Source: Nocardia panacis
GTDB lineage: Bacteria; Actinomycetota; Actinomycetes; Mycobacteriales; Mycobacteriaceae
NCBI RefSeq assembly: GCF_003598715.1
Contig: NZ_QZFU01000013.1
Coordinates: 1-64,000 of the forward strand
Length of the DNA: 64,000 nucleotides
Reading direction: 5' to 3'
Shown: positions 63,774 through 64,000 of the stretch, in pieces
Numbering within the stretch: the first letter of the stretch is position 1
How the letters are laid out: every line of letters starts with the position of its first letter
Translations under genes and position numbers: made by a program
The notes under the pieces: model-generated
What the model saw: only the letters and a program-made list of their open reading frames with translations
Told to the model about the DNA's origin: nothing
The model's database searches: none

Positions 63774-64000
63774 GTGGCCGAGTCGATCAAGTCCCCCGCG
63801 TTGATCGACACCGTGGCATGGGTGCACCTGGAGGCCGGGCGGATTCTGTGCGCGCGTCCGCGCGGGAAGCAGGTCTTCTACATTCCCGGCGGCAAACGCG
63901 AGGGCGCGGAGACGGATCTCCAGACGCTGCTACGCGAGATCAAAGAAGAACTCACCGTCGAAATCCTCGAGAACACCGTCGCACATGTGGGCACCTACGA
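63774..64000 (+). CDS. Nudix hydrolase, N-terminal part (cut by window edge)
   Basis: Open frame to the window end, 75 residues. The Nudix box is complete: GGKREGAETDLQTLLREIKEELT, i.e. GX5EX7REUXEE, preceded by VFYIPGGKR and ILCARPR. It hydrolyses nucleoside-diphosphate-linked compounds. GTG 63774 is leaderless: TAAGCT (63761-63766) is 7 bases upstream. Specificity cannot be told because the rest is outside the window. Confidence 0.85.
   Translation, partial: MAESIKSPALIDTVAWVHLEAGRILCARPRGKQVFYIPGGKREGAETDLQTLLREIKEELTVEILENTVAHVGTY

Noticed and set aside
1..64000. tRNA, rRNA or CRISPR arrays
   Set aside because: No cloverleaf ends with a CCA-like acceptor stem, no rRNA signature and no regularly spaced direct repeats were recognised by eye; a covariance-model search would be the proper test.

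Overview
The window is high-GC actinobacterial DNA, most likely from Nocardia or a close relative in the Mycobacteriales. Four things point there: a 14-subunit nuo operon preceded by a small receiver protein (the Rv3143-nuoA arrangement of mycobacteria), a WXG100/ESX-type operon with an LpqN-like gene, a mycobacterial-type LexA box in front of dinB, and an F420-type LLM oxidoreductase. Many genes also look leaderless, with a TANNNT -10 box six to eight bases before the start codon. There are no rRNA genes, no CRISPR array and no tRNA that I can recognise.

Left part (1-11 kb). The window opens with the tail of an IS4-like transposase. Next come a MerR regulator fused in frame to a PrxQ-like peroxiredoxin, a PadR/DUF1048 pair, a TetR/quinone oxidoreductase pair sharing a three-half-site operator, a methyltransferase, an APH(6)-type kinase and several small ORFs. 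A reverse-strand type VII secretion operon follows (WXG100, a WXG protein with a glycine-zipper tail, an LpqN-like protein and a 95-aa protein), then a peptidoglycan amidase and a multi-pass membrane protein.

11-27.3 kb is the complete respiratory complex I operon nuoA-N on the reverse strand. Most neighbours overlap by 4 bases and the operon ends at a 14-bp-stem hairpin. nuoH and nuoI are one uninterrupted reading frame here.

27-47.7 kb is accessory: an unusual flavoprotein/membrane protein/FHA-zinc-ribbon operon, a DUF574-type methyltransferase, two MFS exporters, and many regulators with their enzymes (LysR/EthD, TetR/LLM, XRE/SDR, GntR/MFS). It also holds two gene remnants (a frameshifted TetR and an ABC permease tail) and an AAA ATPase/DUF1835 pair.

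48.0-51.9 kb is the most interesting region: a compact azol(in)e RiPP cluster. It has a 37-aa precursor whose core is RCGCRCGCRCG, a fused E1-like/YcaO cyclodehydratase and a SagB-type dehydrogenase. The likely product is a linear peptide with up to five alternating thiazoles. A Tat-signal flavin amine oxidase lies convergent to it. A second, 32-aa candidate peptide ending CRCGG lies at 61.5 kb and shares a 13-nt motif downstream of its stop.

The right end (53.8-64 kb) holds a VOC protein with an FAD monooxygenase opposite a GntR-TetR fusion regulator, a secreted protein, dinB under a LexA box, aldose epimerase, an alpha/beta hydrolase, BlaI, GtrA and a truncated Nudix gene. All assignments come from reading the sequence; no database search was run.
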